DNA of 64,000 nucleotides, from assembly GCA_037576215.1 (NCBI GenBank), contig JBANDB010000004.1:6510001-6574000 (forward strand). The letters run 5' to 3'. The notes under the pieces are model-generated. The model was not told the origin of the DNA. It did no database searches and worked only from the letters and a program-made list of their open reading frames with translations. Position numbers and translations under genes: made by a program. Below, one piece after another: positions 11,168-23,363 of this stretch; the stretch's first letter is position 1; every line of letters starts with the position of its first letter. The DNA is from Armillaria gallica (lineage: Eukaryota; Basidiomycota; Agaricomycetes; Agaricales; Physalacriaceae).

Positions 11168-11540
11168 AGGCCCGCCAAACTTTTTCCGGAAATTTTGTGG
11201 AAGTTGCGCCTCGAATATGCAACGTTTGGGTGGTGGTGTATGCTATCTCGGACAAAGCTTTTCGGCCCGAAACTGCCGGTTCCGCTTCCAAAATTGTCGA
11301 TCTTGCGAGCTGCGCTGCTCTACGGAAGGATTAGGGGAGAAATTTGAGTCCAGGGGGTGAACTTCTCATGGTTTGTGTCTCGACTTCCATTATCTTCAGT
11401 GCCGACAGTGCTCTTAAAAGGGCCTTCCCTGCCTTTCTACCGGCAAAGTCTAAACTCGGACATTCTTGTGTTTTTGGAGGTTGAAATATACTAAAAACCG
11501 GATGGAATTTAGCGGGGGCTTCGGGGAGGGGGGGGGGGGC
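11168..11540. mobile_element. MITE-like element, family M1, copy 2
   Basis: The left end aggcccgccaaactttttcc and the right end, ccggatggaatttagcggg followed by ggcttcgggg, are diverged versions of the M1 termini. The interior shares tcggcccgaaactgccggtt with copy 1 and the ccgg...aaatat modules. The flanks cgtaggtc (11160-11167) and cgtagctc (11541-11548) differ at one base, a decayed 8-bp target duplication. A run of about a dozen G lies just inside the right end. Confidence 0.6.
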
Positions 11541-11901
11541 CGTAGCTCTCGTGATTCGTGGTCAGATCCCAGCTTCCTCAGTTCTGGATTGTGATCATGC
11601 ACTTAATTTGCCGCCAAAGTTTTACTCTTTATAAGACTTCTCCAGAATATGCTCTTCAACAGAATTGTCTTCTGATTGCTTTATTACATGTGGAGGAGCA
11701 GGCCTCTCCGATCCTCTAACTTTAATAATGGCGGCTGATGTAAAGCTACTAGGAGCTGAACAATGGGTCACCTTTTTACGTCAGGCACGCTCTTCATCGA
11801 GCTAAGTTCTCGTCCTTTCCTCCTGAGCTTCGTGAGTTTTGCCATCGTCGCTTCGCGCGGATGTCCAGCCTCATTCCCTCCGTACTTGACTATCAACCAC
11901 C

Positions 11902-12721
11902 ATGATACAATGTTCTCAATGCGACAAAAACATTCGCACTCGCTATGGATGGATTATGTATTGTCAGGCAAAGAAGGACCATAATTTCTGTGCGGAATGC
12001 GCCATTCTTTTCTCCGATATATTATCGCTTCACTTTGTAAGTTCATGATCTCCTCGACGCAGGTTTTCGTTCACACGTTCAAAGCATCTGCGCGCGTCCT
12101 ATCATCATGATTATTGTTTAGCTTGTGATCGTCTGCTCGGCAGTGACTGGACCTGCCGACAGGTGTGTGATTCTACAGGAACGATTTGGTCTGTTATGCT
12201 ATGAACCGACAGTCGTCTGTAGCACAAATCCTCCCGAGCTCACGAAAAGTCCGATATTCCTTGTCCGATGTGCTCTAAGAAATTCAAAGCGCCCTCCGAA
12301 ATCGCTGCGCACATCGAATCAGGTGGATGCAATCCAAACATCAACCGACATCACGTTAGCGCCGCCATTCATGCCATGCATATCTCGCCGCCTATCACCA
12401 TCGCCCTCCGTATCGAGGGCCCAGTCAATCCTGTTGTCCACTTCTCGGCAACGGACATGGCCTTCGACGGGAAGGGATGAATGCTATCTCTGCCATGTCG
12501 AGTTCAGCACACTCCAGTCCCTAAATTTGCATCTCAACTCTCCGGTGCATGATGCGAACGAGTTCAAATGTCCAAAAAGACGATGTGGAAAGAAGTTCAA
12601 AGTCGTCTCGGCGCTCATCCAGCACATCGAGAACGAATCGTGCGGTCTGGCGAGATTCACCACGGTACAGATGGAAGCGATGCTCCTAACGAGGCAGTTT
12701 GCGCGGCTGGTATTGGGATAA
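11902..12721 (+). pseudogene. C2H2-type zinc-finger gene with a +1 frameshift
   Basis: Exons are 11902-12036, 12085-12162 and 12223-12721 (introns of 48 and 60 bp). The protein is a chain of mushroom C2H2-like fingers: CSQC...YC, CAECAILFSDILSL then HLRASYHH, CLACDRLLGSDWTC, CPMCSKKFKAPSEIAAHIE, CYLCHVEFSTLQSLNLHL and CGKKFKVVSALIQHIE. In exon 3 the frame runs into TGA at 12478-12480, while the next finger continues in the adjacent frame from about 12475. One extra base in the ggg at 12474-12477 would explain it, and no intron of the right length fits. Upstream and downstream parts both remain clean, so the event is recent or is a sequencing error. Likely nuclear, nucleic-acid or protein binding. 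Confidence 0.75.
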
Positions 12722-13006
12722 GGATATGCTTTCCTCGCACACTACGCATTGGTATTCACAAGGTTCGCGAGATAATGGTAATGGAAATTGGATCTTCGCA
12801 GCAATGAGAATATTGACATATTGCGTTTGCCACATTTGTCATAAGCAGTTATGTGAAGAAGTGGTGATGACAACATAAACATGATGCTTCGGAAGTGTGG
12901 ATGGAAGTGCAACCGCGCGGGGCCTTTAGTGTCATCCAAAGCCACGTCCGATGGTGCAGCACTGAGCCCAGCGAGTCATTCATCGTGACTGTGAAAAACA
13001 GTCAGG

Positions 13007-14288
13007 ATGCTATTTTTCCGACCTCCGCGAACGTTCAGCCACCTTGTCAAAACTCTTCCTAGGGATATCGCACATATCGCTGTTGACAGGGCAGAGGGTC
13101 ACTACCTCGCCTTCAAGCGTGATGGTACTCTCTTTGGAAGATATCCTATAGATGCTCAGTCCAATAATCTCGGACGTCGTGCTGCCAGCCAATGCGCCCA
13201 ACTCTCACTTGACGATGCCAAATCACGTAAGTGCATGCCTTCGCATATGTTACTCGCGCTGATCTATTTGCAGTTCCCAGATGGAATGCCATTCTGGACT
13301 ATGCCAACAGTCAATGGGGTGGTGGTTCTCAAAACATTTATACGAATCCTGCAGCTGTGAGATCCGGTTTGTGTGTCGCACTCATAATCTGACGTTTCGT
13401 TAGTACGTAGACAGTCCAGCACAGGTCTGTATCACTGACGATGTCGTCGAGCTCAGCTATTCTGGTACGTTATTTTTGCCCGTTACCATTCGTTTCGCTC
13501 TAATATTCGTACAGGAAATCCTGTCTGTGAGACTCATACCACCTCTACTGAGGGTAGCCTCGTTGGTACCGATGGCCAAGTCCAGATTGCGGTCCAACAA
13601 GGTTTCAATACTGATACTTCGTACACTGTCAGCAGTATGTATCTGATGTCATGATTTCTTTCCTATGCAAATCCTGACATGAATCTGATACCCAGGCGCT
13701 TCGACTATTGGTGTTTCCAGCACTCTCAGCGTTTAGATTGGAATTCCAGGAATAGCTGATGTCACTGCAGAATTGTCCGTCTCGACTGAAGTTACTGACG
13801 AGTCCTCGAGCACGTATGTTATTTCGCATGACTTCGGCCTCCCGAAAGCTTACCTATCGGGCCGGCCAGCTTCGATGTTTCCTACAGCGATGTTAGCACG
13901 GTTACCCTGACAATAGACTCTGCAGATGGAAAGACTTGTACTGCTACGGTTATCTTTTTGAGATTGGTTATGTCAACTAGCTGGCTGATTGACTGTCCCA
14001 TTCCAGACCAGTACCCAAACGTGTAACATCGAAGCGACAGGCAATATCCGCTACCTGGCCTCCGGATGGTTTTGGTTCGACTACAGCAGTAGGGTTCAGG
14101 GTCACTATGACTGTTCGTAGCTCTTTTTCTCAAGTATCACACGGGGTCGTCTAAATATTGTTCCTACTCCAGGGGCCGTCAGCATCGAGGCAATCCTCAC
14201 GAACCAGGATGACCGCTCCAGCTTCGCTGAGTTCAAGGGCTCCATGGTTGCGAACACCCATACTAGCTATGCCGGTAGCTGCGTGTAA
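13007..14288 (+). pseudogene. SBP family copy E, nonsense-mutated and lacking signal exon
   Basis: The splice pattern matches the intact SBP genes (35649, 40640, 57880). Exon 2 starts near 13007 with HLVKTLPRDIAHIAVDRAEG, and the later exons end at TAA 14286-14288. Every later exon and junction is recognisable, but the sixth exon has an in-frame TAG at 13734-13736 right after the conserved STLSV, where relatives have a lysine. The short first exon that supplies the signal peptide in the other copies is not found upstream. Divergence from the other copies is high, so this is the oldest branch here. Family description: see 40640-42000. Confidence 0.7.
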
Positions 14289-15129
14289 ACGCGTTGCTCA
14301 TAACTCAGAATCGCGACCTGTTTCAATACTCTGTCTGCCCTTTTGGCATTATCTATTCATCATGTCTTGCCGACCTTTGTCATTTGGTTTTATGGTCTAC
14401 GCAATACATCCACCCCTTGACGTCTAATGCCGTTTTAATAGGTTCTTGACCATCATATCGAATGATGATGCTCCCGATGTGCGATGTGGCGATGCTGGCT
14501 GAGGTTGACCTTGCCAAATCTCGCTTTTCTTCGCGACAACAGTGTTCAAGGACAAGACTCGTCCTACTTTTTGACATGCCTCCATCTGCGGAATGGGAAT
14601 TAAAGATGCCTGCTGAGAAGAAATGAGCCAAACCGATAATGGTTCATCGCCTCTCTTAAAATGTGCGCAAGGGACCAGCGGCGCTGTGGTCATTATCAAC
14701 GAGCGACGGCGTAATCATTGTCCCAACATGGGCGCGCACAATTACCACCCTGGATTTGAAGAAACATATGACGCATTTCTGTCCAGTCACTACGCCTAGA
14801 TCCCCTCTTTTCAGGTACAGTGTAATGAATATTACCCTTGGGGCATTGGAGGTCGCTGATTCAGCGTGTGTTTCAATTAGTCATATAGGTTCGATGACTG
14901 ATTCGCTGTAATCTGTACTCTTACATTCATCTGCGCATTTACCGAAAGTGCCGGGAAACACGTCCGCCGCCCTCGATGAATCATCAATATCCAGAGGAGA
15001 TAGGACGCGCGTCAATGCGTTATGAAGCGCTCAACGATTGCACATTACTGTCGTTAAGGGTTTACTCTGTGGTATAAAGGTGTTCTGTGCACTCGCCAGG
15101 TTTTCTTCGTTGAATACGTGAGAACTACG
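14289..15129. other. Intergenic between SBP pseudogene and OYE gene
   Basis: No supported gene. A ggtataaag sequence lies at about 15070-15080, some 55 bp upstream of the OYE start codon, and may be its TATA box. Confidence 0.4.
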
Positions 15130-16399
<1,270 letters not shown>

Positions 16400-16760
16400 T
16401 TTCATACATATTGGTGAGCGAGCGATCGAGATTTATAGATGACAAGTTGAAGTTATTAGATTAACATCACCACAAAAACTGTAAAAAGATTGCTAGGATA
16501 AGTAATTCATCGGGGTATTTGCAATGAGATGTTATAATCACCGTGCTTTGCGAAGTGTTTGTAAAGCAAGCTACAATTAGGTTATCTTGCAATCCCTAAT
16601 AAGTAGCACAAGGACTTACAATGAAAGCCAATCTTGGGACATGATAGGTGACATTTCTAAGGTGATCAAAATGCTATTGCGAGGTGTTTGCAAGAACGAA
16701 TAGCAAATAAATGCCAGCCTAGCTTGCTATAAATATCGCGCAAGAACTGAAATGAAAATG

Positions 16761-16840
16761 GCCTCTTGGTCTATTGGTTATATCATGCGGTTATTGGTTT
16801 GTACTGGTGAGATTGAGGGTTCAATTCCTAGCATTGACAT
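16761..16840 (+). repeat. tRNA-like sequence, probably a SINE head
   Basis: The A-box-like tggtctattgg and the B-box-like gggttcaattcct lie about 50 bp apart, as in a tRNA-derived pol III promoter, but the acceptor stem does not pair. It lies in AT-rich DNA (16400-17480) with no gene. Degenerate tRNA pseudogene or SINE. Confidence 0.4.
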
Positions 16841-17479
16841 TTTATTCTAGTCCGGGTCTGGCATGAAATTCTGCCGCCTGGAAGATGACCCCGCTGGTGT
16901 GTCGTGCTCCGGGTATTATTTATTATAGGGCAATTTTTTGGTAATCCATTCCAATACAGCCAAGAACATGTAATGGCTATTATTTTTGGCTCCAATTGCA
17001 AGGGATTGTGAGGGATAGTAGGGATCTTAACCCTCTTTTAAGGACATTGTTTTCCATAACAATGCAAAGGGACCTATATCGGATAGCCTAATAAGTAGCG
17101 CAATCAATTGAATGCATTGTGATGTATTGCTTCCAACATAAGGGTCTTCTATTTGTTTGGTATAGTTACTTAGCCTGATGATAGTATGTCTTTTTTTGTG
17201 GTGCATATAACCACGATTCGTTTGATGTTTTGGGCTGCCGGTTTCATACGTTGAATGATTGAAAACTTGAAGCGTTCCTCGATTCATAGAAGAGATTCTG
17301 AATTATTAATGTACAACTTACTCTACCGTTGACAAACTACTTTTTACGCTGGTATAAGTACTAGATTTCTTGCCTCGGACTTTATCTCAATCGAAGAAGA
17401 ATGCACAAAGTCGTATCTGTAGAAAAATTTGAGTCAAAGGACCGTTATGGAAAGCAGACAATATTTTACATAGCGAAGA
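16841..17479. other. AT-rich intergenic stretch
   Basis: No gene is seen. The phrase ataagtagc occurs at 16599 and 17090, hinting at a decayed duplicated repeat. Confidence 0.35.
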
Positions 17480-17639
17480 CTCATTGCAGCTGTGTCGTTG
17501 TCGAGGACCAGTGAACTGTGGTTCGGTCTTCGTTCCGGTTCATCGGTTCACCGGACCGTTACTCCGTCTCCGATTCCGCGTCGATCAACTGTCGCGTCAC
17601 TTCCTTCATTCCCGCCGCCACCATCTTCAACAAGCAAAT

Positions 17640-17724
17640 GGTTGTAGGGAGGAGGAAGACCATTCTTAGAGTCAACGCATACCGACAAACGGAGGAACAG
17701 ATACGGTTAAGCACTGATGATTGA
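17640..17724 (+). pseudogene. Remnant of the small membrane-protein gene
   Basis: The frame YRQTEEQIRLSTDD followed by a stop matches the cytoplasmic tail of the gene at 33582-34033 (WRQTEGQIRLSTDD). The upstream segment 17540-17640 matches that gene's 5' flank, but the membrane span and most of the tail are deleted. A run of about 15 G follows the stop. Confidence 0.6.
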
Positions 17725-18232
17725 AGGGGGGGGGGGGGGTTGATACCCAAAGTCTTCTAGCAGCAGAGCAGGGGTAAAGATTGTACGTATTTCTGACTGT
17801 ACGATTATGGTGCGTGGCTTTTGTCATATTCTGAGGTGAAGCTGATTCTTTATCAGTCGATTAGATTAGGATTTATACCCCATGTTATGTCAGCTGCTAA
17901 TGTATAATATTGAAACCTCAAGTTTTCGGGAAACGCTTCTGTCATCTGTGTCAACACCTTGAACTGAAGAAGCAGAATATATTCTTTGTGCGTGGTTTCA
18001 TGTTCACTCTAGTCCAGATTTATTTATCTTCGCATAGTTCGTGCGATCACTTCTTTTCCAGATAATTCAGCGCACACAACCACTTATTCTCAGCTCAACG
18101 TCTTTGATGGACGGTCCTTCCACCAAATAGCCGCCGGCCCTCTTCTTCTCGCCATATGACCAGTTCAAGTCCTCACCTGTCTGGCGAAACGTCCGAGGTT
18201 TATCCACCTACATATACCTCTAAGCATCTTGG

Positions 18233-21200
18233 ATGTTTTTGTCGACGTTCAAGATGCTGGCATTTGCCCTATTTACATCTCTCGCCGCCCCATTGGTTCG
18301 TGCAATCGGCCAAACGAAATGCGTGGCGACAGAAGCTTCTCCTTCGACGTTTGCCATCTTCCAGCAGGGTCAAGCTTCTACCATCCTACTATCGGCTGAC
18401 GAATGGCAAGGTGTTCAGCTGGCAGCAAGCGACTTGTCATCCGACATCGAAAGGGTCACTGGCCTTAGACCGACCCTTGCGAATTCGACCGACCAGACAC
18501 CCTCCCATCCAATCATTGTTGGTACGTTGGGAAAGTCAGCCCTCATCGAACGAGTTGTGAACACGACCGGATTGAACATCTCGAGCATCGAGGGTCAATG
18601 GGAATCCTTCATGACGGCCATTGTCGATCACCCTATACCTGGAGTGGACACTGCGTATGTTATCGTAGGGTCTGATAAACGAGGGACGATATACGCACTG
18701 TACGAACACTCCGAACAAATAGGGGTGTCTCCGTGGTACTGGTATGTACTGTCAACATGTCAGTCGACGTTCGCTTATTCTGTTCTAGGTGGGCCGATGT
18801 TCCCATCAAGGCGGCGCGTTCTGAGATCTTGGTGACACCCTGCTCTCATGGATCGCCTTCCGTGAAATATCGGGGGATATTGCTGAACGATGAACAACCG
18901 TGTCTGCAAAACTGGGCCATGGAAAAGTTTACGAATGGAACTGGCGCAGCGCTGACAGGTTCACCTTTCAACCATTTGTTTTACACCAAACTGTGAGTTA
19001 CTCTTTTGTCTAGTGTGATTTTTAAGACTGACTATCCGCCTCCTTAGGTTCGAGCTCATGCTTCGTCTGAAGGCGAATTATCTCTGGCCAGGTTTCTATC
19101 TTTTTCTCGTCTCTGAGATTGACTATGACCCGTTGTGTCTAAGCATTATGGAGCAGGTATGTCCGGCGTTTGGTTTCAATTCATGTTCGGTACATATGTG
19201 ATGGTTACAGTGCCTTTGCTGTCGACGATCCAGAAAACCAGCGACTCGCCGATGTCTACGGGATCGCTATGGGGACTAGGTAAGTGGTCGTATCCTGACA
19301 AGGACAGCAGTATCAACCATCACGGACTGCAGCCATGAAGAACCAATGACACGGTCTACACCCGTTGAGTGGAATCTATTCGGCATCGGCGATTGGAATT
19401 ACACGACAAATTCCGCAAACATTTATCAGTTTTGGGTGGATGGCGTCGAACGCGCAAAGCCTTATGAGACAATATATACTGTTGGTATGAGAGGGGCGGG
19501 CGATCGTGAGGAACACTCCTTATACCTTTTCGACCGGGTATTTATACTGGCGGAATAGTTCCCTTGAGCGAGACCACGAACATCGACCTACTGGAAAAAG
19601 TCGTCGCAGATCAAAGACAAATCTTGACTGACGCTTTTCCCAATGTGAGCGTGGAGACGATTCCCCAGATTTGGACGCTATGTAAGTTGTCGCTGTTGGT
19701 TTATGAGACCTCTGTATGATTTATCGCTATCCGCAGATAAGGAGGTGGAAGGTTACTATGACGATGGGATGAGAGTGCCTGATGATATTATTTTGCTTTG
19801 GTCGGATGACAAGTTGGTGCCTATCATCGTAGATTGGGTTGGTTCTGACCATAAGGGGATCTTAGCTGGGGAAATGTCCGTCGCTATCCGGTCGAGAGCG
19901 AGCGGAACCGCAGTGGCGGCGCAGGCGTTTATTACCATGTAAGGGTGGTATTGGTTTTTGATGCCTTCGCTGACAGTTGGCCGATAGTTCGACTATGTTC
20001 GTATCATTGAGAGGAGACTGAGCGGTTTACTTCAACTGATCTGAATATACAGGTTGGCGACCCCAGGGATTATAAATGGATTACCGTAAAATCCCTTCCG
20101 ACACCTAGAATATTTCCAGATCTAATCATTCTTTTTGGCAGTCCACCCAAATATCCAAGGTAGGTAAATGACCGGCTTTCGCATATGCAGTGACGCACTG
20201 AGTTATATTTCAGGTCTACGAACAAATGTCTATAGCAGTAGAGCGCGACGCAACACGCGTTTGGATAGTCAATGTTGGCGATCTCAAGCCATACGAATTA
20301 TCGACAGAATTTTTCTTGACGTACGCATGGGACGCCTCCCTCTGGAACCCTGATAACCTTGATGCGTTTGTGTCGAGTTGGGCCCAGCGCGAATTCGGTT
20401 TGTCGTCCACAGATGCTGATGTGGTACAAGAAGTCATTGCGAACGTGACGCGGTTCAATGCGAGACGGAAGCCGGAGCTACTGAACTCCACAACGTACAG
20501 TCTTGTCAATTATCGAGAGTACGCTACGTCTTCCTCCTAAGTATCTATGCTTGAGACTGACACAAAGCTACTTGCAGAGCAGAGACTGTCGTATCTGCAT
20601 GGGATACACTTGTCGGAGCGGCAACTGGGATATATGACCAACTATCTGAGGAAACGAAACCGGCATTCTTCCAGCTAGTGTATCATCCAGTCGTCGCAAG
20701 TGCGAATTTGGGTAAGATGCTAATCTCGGCAGGGCTCAACAATCTGCGTGCCTCTCAGGCGCGTCTCAGTACGAATGATGTGGCGGACCAGGTGCAAGAG
20801 TTTTTCGACTTTGATTATGAGCTAGAGACAGAATATCATACCCTGCTTGACGGTGGGTGGATCCTGAAATCGTCGTTTCCTGTCTGCTGACAATGTTTTT
20901 TGTAGGTAAATGGGATCAGTGAGCGTCTTGACTCTAATCTCTCCTCCTCTGACCATCGTGACAGCATGATGGATCAGACACGTCAGTTCCCATCTCTGAC
21001 GCTATAGCCTCCAAAACTGAGCATTATTCCCAGATATTGGGTACTACTACTGGCAGCAGCCAATGATGAATTCGTCGGTATCGTCTTGTGCCTGTCCTAC
21101 GCTTCATGCTGACATAGTGTCACCAGAATGCCTGCCATCACGCGAGTCCCACCGAAGAAACAAGCCTTGGCGGGTGCGATGAGGATCGCGCCTGAAGGTA

Positions 21201-22395
21201 CACTGGGAGCTTGGTGAGTTCCTAAGCTACTCTTCGTATACTATGAGGACTTGACTGGTTATGATCGCAGGCCTGGCGATAACCCCAATCAGTGTGCACA
21301 AGGATACAGCTGTCCTCCACCAACAATCATCTTGGATTCCTTCGACACCTTTCAAAATCGATATGTCGACGTCGGCGCTGGTGGACCAACCCCATTCACA
21401 TTCAGTATCACGGCCAATGTATCCTGGATCGTGTTCAACACAACCCATGGAGAGGTGTTACCAGAGGATCCAGAGCAACGTGTGTATATCTCTGTGTCCG
21501 ACTGGAACGCTCTCGAAGCGGGGGATTCCTATGCGAGTATTACGTTCACCGCACAGGCGGAGGGCCAACCTGATCTTTCTGTACCTGTCATCTTCGTTGC
21601 CCATAATACTATGCCCAGCTTGACGTCTGGTTTCAGTGGTGCGTTCGTTTCGTATTCACCCGGGATTAAGTCTTGACTTTCTGGCAGGATTCGTGGAAGG
21701 CGCAGGAGTGGTATCGATTGAAGCTGCACATGCGGTTCGAAACACGTCAGTTGACGGCGTATACTGGAGAGAACTGCCAGGTATCGGACGTACTCTCTCT
21801 GGGATGACGCCATGGCCTCGAACGGGGCATAATGGAGGAAATTTTACTGCGGGTTCAGGCCCGTCTCTGTACGTCTCGGCAATGACTTACCTGGGAGGTG
21901 CTCATTCTGTTTGCAGAGAATATGATTTCTTCACCTTCAGCGAGACGACTGAGAAGACGCCTGTGAATGTATATGTTTCGCCTTCGCTCAATGCGAACGG
22001 CGCGGACAGGCCGCTTGGTGTCGCGATAGCGGTAGATGGCGAAGTCTTGTCGTCATACTTCATACCGCCTGCCGCCCCAGGTGACCTTCCGGATGCATGG
22101 GGTGGTCTCGACGGATTTGTCGCGAACTCTATTGTTCCGATACGGTTATCATTTACCGGAATGAATCCCGGTGCACACACCTTGAAGGTTGGTCATACTT
22201 TTCTATGACTTCTATCGTATTAATTGCTTCGGTTCCGAAAGATTCTCATGATTGAACCGGCAGTAGTAGTGCAGAAAGTTGTTATTGGTATGGGATTCTG
22301 TCTTTCGTGTATAGATGCATCTGACTCTAATTGCCATAGACCTCGGTGGTCTGGAATCAAGCTATTTGGGTCCTCCTGAGAGCATCTTAATGTAG
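18233..22395 (+). CDS. GH115 alpha-glucuronidase, copy A, 989 aa, 23 exons
   Basis: Secreted enzyme of family GH115, which removes (4-O-methyl-)glucuronic acid from xylan. Exons: 18233-18741, 18789-18992, 19048-19091, 19144-19156, 19211-19279, 19333-19505, 19559-19681, 19737-19812, 19866-19938, 19988-19996, 20053-20085, 20142-20159, 20214-20518, 20578-20852, 20906-20918, 20965-20981, 21034-21073, 21127-21213, 21271-21638, 21688-21868, 21917-22187, 22275-22287, 22340-22395. All phases close. A signal peptide FALFTSLAAPLVRA begins the protein; MLAFA is an alternative start. Family blocks: VSPWYWWADVP, KYRGILLNDEQP, LMLRLKANYLWPA, HEEPMTRSTPVEWNLFG, GMRGAGDLPLSETTNIDLL, KEVEGYYDDGMRVPDD then LLWSDDNWGN, RSGGAGVYYHFDYVGDPRDY, IVNVGDLKPYEL, and the C-terminal beta domain ending LGGLESSYLGPPES. 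The Glu of KEV and the Asn of DDN, expected in the active site, are both present. Length fits basidiomycete GH115. Confidence 0.93.
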
Positions 22396-23363
22396 CCGAT
22401 ATGATAATATGACTCCCGTGCTGTCTCCTGGCTGGAGCGTTCTTCACATCAATTTGGCTGCTGGGCCTCCCCTTCTGCCTTCAGTGAATGAGTGCTCTAT
22501 CGGACGTGCTAACACTCAGCCAGACAACACACATCTAACCGAAAGCCTCTATGAATCGTGGGGGTCAGAGAATATGACTTCATGCAGATCTGGAAAGAGT
22601 GGTGGCTGTAGTGACGGACACAACATAAATGTTGTCGATGGTGTACAGTCCTCAAGAAGCTTAATTTATCTGCAAATACAAATAGTTCCATTGAGCGTCA
22701 GGTATTGCCGGATATCCTCAAACCCCCCGATCCTGCGATTCCGTCCAGGTTTCTTTCTCTGACCGGCTCATTTTATCTTATTCTCCCGACCTTCCCGTGA
22801 GATGGGAAAACTATCCGTTTACTCAGTGATGAATGTGTGTCTGCCGATGAGATTTTATCAGCAAAATACCGGAATTCTCATGATAGCAGCTGTTCCCTCC
22901 ATATCGGATATCGCAGACTTCGTTAAGACACCAACATGTACCGCTCTGCATTATGAAGCACTTTGAATGAGTATCGTTTGAGGCTATTTTCAAGAGAGCA
23001 GGACGATCTAAACTGTAAGTACCGGGATTTGTTTCTTGCAGCAGATTTTTGCTACCTATGAATTTTGTATGAATTACACCCATAACGCTCAAAAAGGGAA
23101 TGGGGTGCAAAAGTAGTCATGACGTACATTTATGTCATACCGGTCCAAAAGGGGGAAATTGTGGGAAAATCTCCGCACTAAGGAATTTGAACACGAATCT
23201 GCAACTCTTTCACTAACCACCACCATCGAGTGACGCCGACGACGACGAGCAGGCCTCTGGACCAGCGATATTACCTGACGTCCGGTAACGTGAGTGTCCT
23301 TGACGTCCCTACTGATATCCACACTGGTGGCCACGGAGCCAATAAATATACCGTACCGTTGAT
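22396..23363. other. Intergenic inside IR1 spacer
   Basis: No intact gene. It holds the OYE exon relic at 22745 and, on the minus strand around 23180-23240, a truncated tRNA-like box (gtgttcaaattcc). Confidence 0.4.
22745..22830 (+). pseudogene. Relic of an old-yellow-enzyme last intron and exon
   Basis: The stretch ggctcattttatcttattct followed by cccgaccttcccgtgagatgg is a diverged copy of the last intron end and the start of exon 4 in the OYE gene (16250-16310, gctcattttactttattag then cctgaccttcccatgagatt). Nothing upstream of it reads as OYE exon 3. It is a fragment of a second OYE copy. Confidence 0.55.

Larger units (their letters stand above)
17480..22395 (+). repeat. Left arm of inverted duplication IR1
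   Basis: From about 17530 to the stop codon of the GH115 gene, this arm is homologous, in inverted orientation, to 28544-34150. It carries a remnant of the small membrane-protein gene, about 500 bp of upstream DNA and the whole GH115 gene. Similarity stops sharply at the two GH115 stop codons, so the inner breakpoint lies at the gene ends. Exons are well conserved and introns moderately diverged, so the duplication is not recent. Confidence 0.85.

Noticed and set aside
17726..17742. Run of about 15 G (and another near 11528) as a possible G-quadruplex signal
   Set aside because: Homopolymer tracts like this are common slippage products and no gene boundary or conserved context supports a function.
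23180..23240. Minus-strand tRNA-like box gtgttcaaattcc with an upstream ggttagtg
   Set aside because: A-to-B box spacing is too short for a tRNA and no acceptor stem forms.
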